Source: JACMLD01 sp964245425 (lineage in GTDB: Bacteria; Bacteroidota; Bacteroidia; Chitinophagales; Chitinophagaceae). From it: a stretch of DNA of 64,000 nucleotides. Location: contig CAXTMV010000001.1 of the NCBI GenBank assembly GCA_964245425.1, forward strand, positions 57,423 through 121,422, given 5' to 3'. A program made the translations under genes and the position numbers. The notes beneath the pieces were generated by a model. The model did no database searches and was not told where the DNA came from. It worked only from the letters and a program-made list of their open reading frames with translations. Shown in pieces: positions 60,824 to 64,000 of the stretch (within the stretch, counting starts at the first letter, position 1; every line of letters starts with the position of its first letter).

Positions 60824-62281
60824 ATGAAGTACGCGCCCATACAAAATTATATCAACGGACAGTTTGTACCCGCTACCGGTGGCAAGACCCTGGAAGTGAT
60901 TTCGCCGGTAGACGGCACCCTGCTGTCTACCGTTCCCCTCTCTTCGGCAGCAGATATTGATACAGCAGTAAAAGCCGCCAAAAAAGCATTTCCAGCCTGG
61001 AGCAAGATGCCCATCAAAGAAAGAGTACAGGTTTTTTTCCGGTATAAAACATTATTGGAAAAAAACCTGGATGCGCTGGCTACACTTTGCAGTGAAGAAA
61101 ACGGCAAAACCTATAGCGAATCAGTCGCCGAAATAGAGAAATGTATCGAACTCACTGAATTTGCCACGTCTTTGCCGCAACTGGTCACCGGCGAATTGCT
61201 GGAGGTAAGCAAGGGCGTCGAATGCCGGACAGAGAATGTGCCCCTCGGCGTGGTGGCGTCCATCGTGCCTTTCAATTTCCCGAGTATGGTGCCCAACTGG
61301 ACCATCCCCAACGCATTGGCCCTGGGAAATTGCATGATCATAAAGCCATCTGAAAAAGTGCCCTTAAGCTGCGGGCGCCTCGCAGAGATCTTAAAAGAAG
61401 CAGGCCTGCCAGACGGGGTGTTCAGCGTAGTGCACGGAGATGCCGAGATCGTAAATGCCATTTGCGACCATCCGGGTATTGAAGCCGTTTCCTTTGTGGG
61501 CAGCACCAAAGTAGCCAAACTGGTATACCAGCGTGCAACGGGCAACTATAAACGCTGCCTGGCGCTGGGTGGCGCCAAGAACCATTTAATGGTATTGCCC
61601 GATGCCATACCTGGCATGACGGCGCAAAATGTAGCGGCCAGCATGAGCGGTTGTGCCGGACAACGCTGCATGGCGGCCAGTGCCATGATCGGGGTGGGTA
61701 ATATCGACCATATCATTGCCAAAATCTGCGACGAAGCAAGAAAAGTGGTGCCGGGCGAGAACCTGGGGGCTGTTATCAATAAAGCATCACAGGAAAGAAT
61801 TGAACAATTCATTGATGAAGCCGAAAGAGATGGGGCAAAGATCCTGGTAGATGGCCGCCATGCCAAAGTAAACGGCAAGGAGAACGGCACTTATGTAGGA
61901 CCCACGGTAATCGATTATGTAACCCCCGGCATGAGTGTGGCCACAGAAGAAATTTTCGGTCCGGTCATCAGCATTATGCGCACCAATACGGTAGACGAGG
62001 CACTGGCCATTGAAAACGCCAATCCTTATGGCAATGCCGCCAGCGTGTTTACGCAGAATGGCGGCATGGCCCGTTACATCATTGACCGCGCCAGTGCCGG
62101 CATGATTGGCGTAAATGTGGGCGTGCCGGTACCCCGCGAGCCCTTTAGTTTTGGCGGCTGGAACGAAAGCAAGTTTGGTGTCGGCGATATTACGGGCAAG
62201 AGTTCCATCGCCTTCTGGACAAAACTAAAAAAGACGACGGTGAAATGGAATGCAGAGGCAGGGGTGAATTGGATGTCGTAA
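60824..62281 (+). CDS. mmsA: CoA-acylating methylmalonate-semialdehyde dehydrogenase
   Basis: 485 residues of the aldehyde dehydrogenase superfamily. INGQFVPATGGKTLEVISPV is the typical start, VVASIVPFNFPSMVPNW and KPSEKVPLSCGRL follow, and the nucleophile is Cys in GCAGQRCMAAS (about 285). These features match MmsA, which turns methylmalonate or malonate semialdehyde into propionyl- or acetyl-CoA with NAD+. It serves valine, beta-alanine and pyrimidine breakdown. The next gene is a class III aminotransferase, which could make the semialdehyde from beta-alanine. The region 62282-62498 between them has only a short TCCCC-TGAA-GGGGA hairpin. Confidence 0.93.
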   Translation: MKYAPIQNYINGQFVPATGGKTLEVISPVDGTLLSTVPLSSAADIDTAVKAAKKAFPAWSKMPIKERVQVFFRYKTLLEKNLDALATLCSEENGKTYSESVAEIEKCIELTEFATSLPQLVTGELLEVSKGVECRTENVPLGVVASIVPFNFPSMVPNWTIPNALALGNCMIIKPSEKVPLSCGRLAEILKEAGLPDGVFSVVHGDAEIVNAICDHPGIEAVSFVGSTKVAKLVYQRATGNYKRCLALGGAKNHLMVLPDAIPGMTAQNVAASMSGCAGQRCMAASAMIGVGNIDHIIAKICDEARKVVPGENLGAVINKASQERIEQFIDEAERDGAKILVDGRHAKVNGKENGTYVGPTVIDYVTPGMSVATEEIFGPVISIMRTNTVDEALAIENANPYGNAASVFTQNGGMARYIIDRASAGMIGVNVGVPVPREPFSFGGWNESKFGVGDITGKSSIAFWTKLKKTTVKWNAEAGVNWMS

Positions 62282-62498
62282 ACCCTGCTCCCCTGAAGGG
62301 GAAACTTAGATCGGGTAAGGGTATTATGTCGGTCATTCCTTACTAATAAAATCCGACAGTCATTGCCAGATGCCTGTTCTTGCTGCTTTGGTATACGGAA
62401 AGTAAACCGAAGGGTTCACAATAGAAATCATTCAACCAGGCCATCCGTGTAAAAAAATAATTTTGAAGCAAATAAACCATGTTCTTAAAAAATAATAT

Positions 62499-63845
62499 AT
62501 GAGCACTCAAACCATTTCCGAAGCCCAGGAAATCATTCAGGAGAACCTTGACCACACCCTTTTCAGCTGGAGCAAACAAAAAGGGATTGCCCCTATTGCG
62601 GTTAAGTATGCCGAAGGCGTTTACCTGTACGATTATGATGGCAAACGATACATTGATTTCTCTTCCGGCCTCATGAATGTGAATATCGGTCATGGTAACC
62701 AGCGCATCACCCAGGCCGTGGTAAAACAAATGCAGGAAGTGGCCTATGTTACCCCCAGCTGTGTAACGAAGGCCAGGGGCGATCTGGGCAAAAAACTGGC
62801 AGAGATCTGCCCGGGTAATCTCAACAAAGCCTTCTTTACACTCTGCGGCGCTACGTCCATCGAAAATGGCATTAAGCTGGCCCGTCTATATACCGGCCGT
62901 CATAAAATACTAAGCCGGTACCAGTCTTACCATGGCGCCTCTTACGGCGCCATGTCGGCCAGTGGCGACCCACGCCGTATTGCCATGGATGCCCAGCAAT
63001 CGCCCAATTTTATTCATTTTGATCTGCCTTACCTGTATCGCTGGGAATATGGGGAAGAAGCCCTGTTGAAAGAAGCAGTGGCCAGCCTGGAAAGAATGAT
63101 TGCTTACGAAGGCGCTTCCAATATTGCGGCCATCCTGCTGGAAGGCGAGTCGGGCACTTCCGGTTGCCTGCAATACCCTGTTGGTTACCTCAAAGCTGTA
63201 CGTGACATATGCAATGCATCCGGCATCTTACTGATCATGGATGAGGTAATGAGTGGCTTTGGCCGTACCGGCAAATGGTTTGGCTTCCAAAACCATGGCA
63301 TTATACCGGATATGATCTGCATGGCCAAGGGGCTTACCTGTGGCTACCTGCCTTTTGGATGCCTGATGGTAACCGATACAATTGCGGCTAAATATAACGA
63401 AGCCGTATTGCCACTGGGCCTCACCTATTCCGCGCATCCCGTCAGCTGTGCGGCAGCGTTAGAAACCCTGCAAATTTATGAAGACGATGGATTAATAGAA
63501 AATACCGTTGAAATGGGCAAATACATGAATGCGCAGGCAGCGCTGCTGCAAAAAAAACATCCCAGCATCGGTGACTTCAGGAATACGGGATTACTGGGAT
63601 GCTTTGAGCTGGTAAAAAACCGGCAGACAAAGGAACCCATGGCGCCTTTTAATGCGAAGCCCGATGAAATGGCGGTGATGAACAAGGTAGCCGCAAAGAT
63701 CAAAGAACTGGGCATGTATACCTTTGTGCGCTGGAATTATATTTTTGTGGCACCCCCGCTTTGCGTTACCAAAGCACAGATCAACGAAGGACTCGGCATT
63801 ATCAGCGAGGCTGTTTCAATAGCAGATCAACATTACGTTGAATGA
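62499..63845 (+). CDS. Class III PLP-dependent omega-amino acid aminotransferase
   Basis: 448 residues. LYDYDGKRYIDFSSGLMNVNIG, YQSYHGASYGAM, LIMDEVMSGFGRTGKW and MICMAKGLTCGYLPFG (Lys forms the Schiff base with PLP) define the class III family. Relatives act on beta-alanine, GABA or 2-aminoadipate-type substrates with pyruvate or 2-oxoglutarate. Together with mmsA it suggests beta-alanine or related omega-amino acid catabolism, which is inference. The start ATG follows 217 non-coding bases that lack strong motifs; a possible own promoter was not identified. Sequence after the stop to 64000 shows no gene. Confidence 0.9.
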   Translation: MSTQTISEAQEIIQENLDHTLFSWSKQKGIAPIAVKYAEGVYLYDYDGKRYIDFSSGLMNVNIGHGNQRITQAVVKQMQEVAYVTPSCVTKARGDLGKKLAEICPGNLNKAFFTLCGATSIENGIKLARLYTGRHKILSRYQSYHGASYGAMSASGDPRRIAMDAQQSPNFIHFDLPYLYRWEYGEEALLKEAVASLERMIAYEGASNIAAILLEGESGTSGCLQYPVGYLKAVRDICNASGILLIMDEVMSGFGRTGKWFGFQNHGIIPDMICMAKGLTCGYLPFGCLMVTDTIAAKYNEAVLPLGLTYSAHPVSCAAALETLQIYEDDGLIENTVEMGKYMNAQAALLQKKHPSIGDFRNTGLLGCFELVKNRQTKEPMAPFNAKPDEMAVMNKVAAKIKELGMYTFVRWNYIFVAPPLCVTKAQINEGLGIISEAVSIADQHYVE

Positions 63846-64000
63846 TACAGGTTGAATATTGAATTGGACGGCAGCGTATGTTGGCTTCCGTATAATGAAT
63901 ATGGATTAAATAATAATGACTGCTGAGCCAATGAATGCAACATTTAAAATCAAAATCAGTAGCATCTTGATATAATCAAAACATTTTCAATTGGTTATTT
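63846..64000. other. Terminal non-coding stretch
   Basis: AT-rich sequence after the aminotransferase stop; no gene or clear terminator seen before the window ends. Confidence 0.5.

Noticed and set aside
62343..62729. Minus-strand frame overlapping the start of the aminotransferase gene
   Set aside because: It lies mostly antisense to a clear class III aminotransferase and has no recognisable domain.

Overview
The window looks like a chromosomal segment of a Bacteroidota member, probably Chitinophagaceae-like. This is inferred from the gene families (Bat operon, Bacteroidota-type Wza/Wzc, UpxY-like NusG paralogue, delta-60 repeat lipoprotein, WbsX), tight overlapping operons without clear Shine-Dalgarno sites, and a TAnnTTTG-type promoter element. 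It is draft sequence: three N runs (24963-24972, 35711-35775, 43103-43112) each fall inside a gene. No rRNA, tRNA, CRISPR array or transposase was recognised.

Region 1 (1-44946, all on the minus strand, so read right to left) is one very large surface-polysaccharide operon that continues past the left edge. It opens with an UpxY/NusG-like antiterminator, a WbpD-like N-acetyltransferase, export and chain-length proteins Wza and Wzc, and an ABC exporter (Wzm/Wzt with a C-terminal glycan-binding domain). A sugar-nucleotide block follows: a thiamine-diphosphate E1 alpha/beta pair, an SDR, a GDP-fucose-synthase/ColC-like enzyme, a ColD-type 3-dehydratase and a Gmm-like Nudix hydrolase. Next come glycosyltransferases (GT2, GT4, WbsX), FkbM methyltransferases and acyltransferases. 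A second sugar block has gmd, an AsnB-like amidotransferase, and the acetamidino set HisH2/HisF2/WbpG plus a Gfo/Idh/MocA oxidoreductase. The distal part holds more glycosyltransferases, a Wzy-like membrane protein, a GT9 gene broken by one stop codon, a secreted beta-helix protein, a WcaF-like acetyltransferase, and a second E1 (alpha-beta fusion) coupled to a lipoyl-E2 protein.

The operon encodes enzymes expected to make unusual sugars: 3,6-dideoxy (colitose-type), probably acetamidino or amide sugars, and possibly a two-carbon branched sugar. It also carries assembly and export machinery of mixed type (Wza/Wzc and Wzy together with Wzm/Wzt).

Region 2 (44947-45459) is a 513-bp divergent intergenic region with a candidate promoter and leader hairpin for the operon, and a 168-bp element bounded by 29-bp perfect inverted repeats.

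Region 3 (45460-64000) is ordinary chromosome: a DUF5009/NagX-like membrane acyltransferase, a metallophosphoesterase, BatB/BatC, a class D beta-lactamase, a two-component pair, a delta-60 lipoprotein, a CsgG-like protein, an HTH regulator, a periplasmic trehalase, and an Lrp regulator divergent from mmsA and a class III aminotransferase. Several intergenic spaces here carry small palindromic or degenerate repeats.
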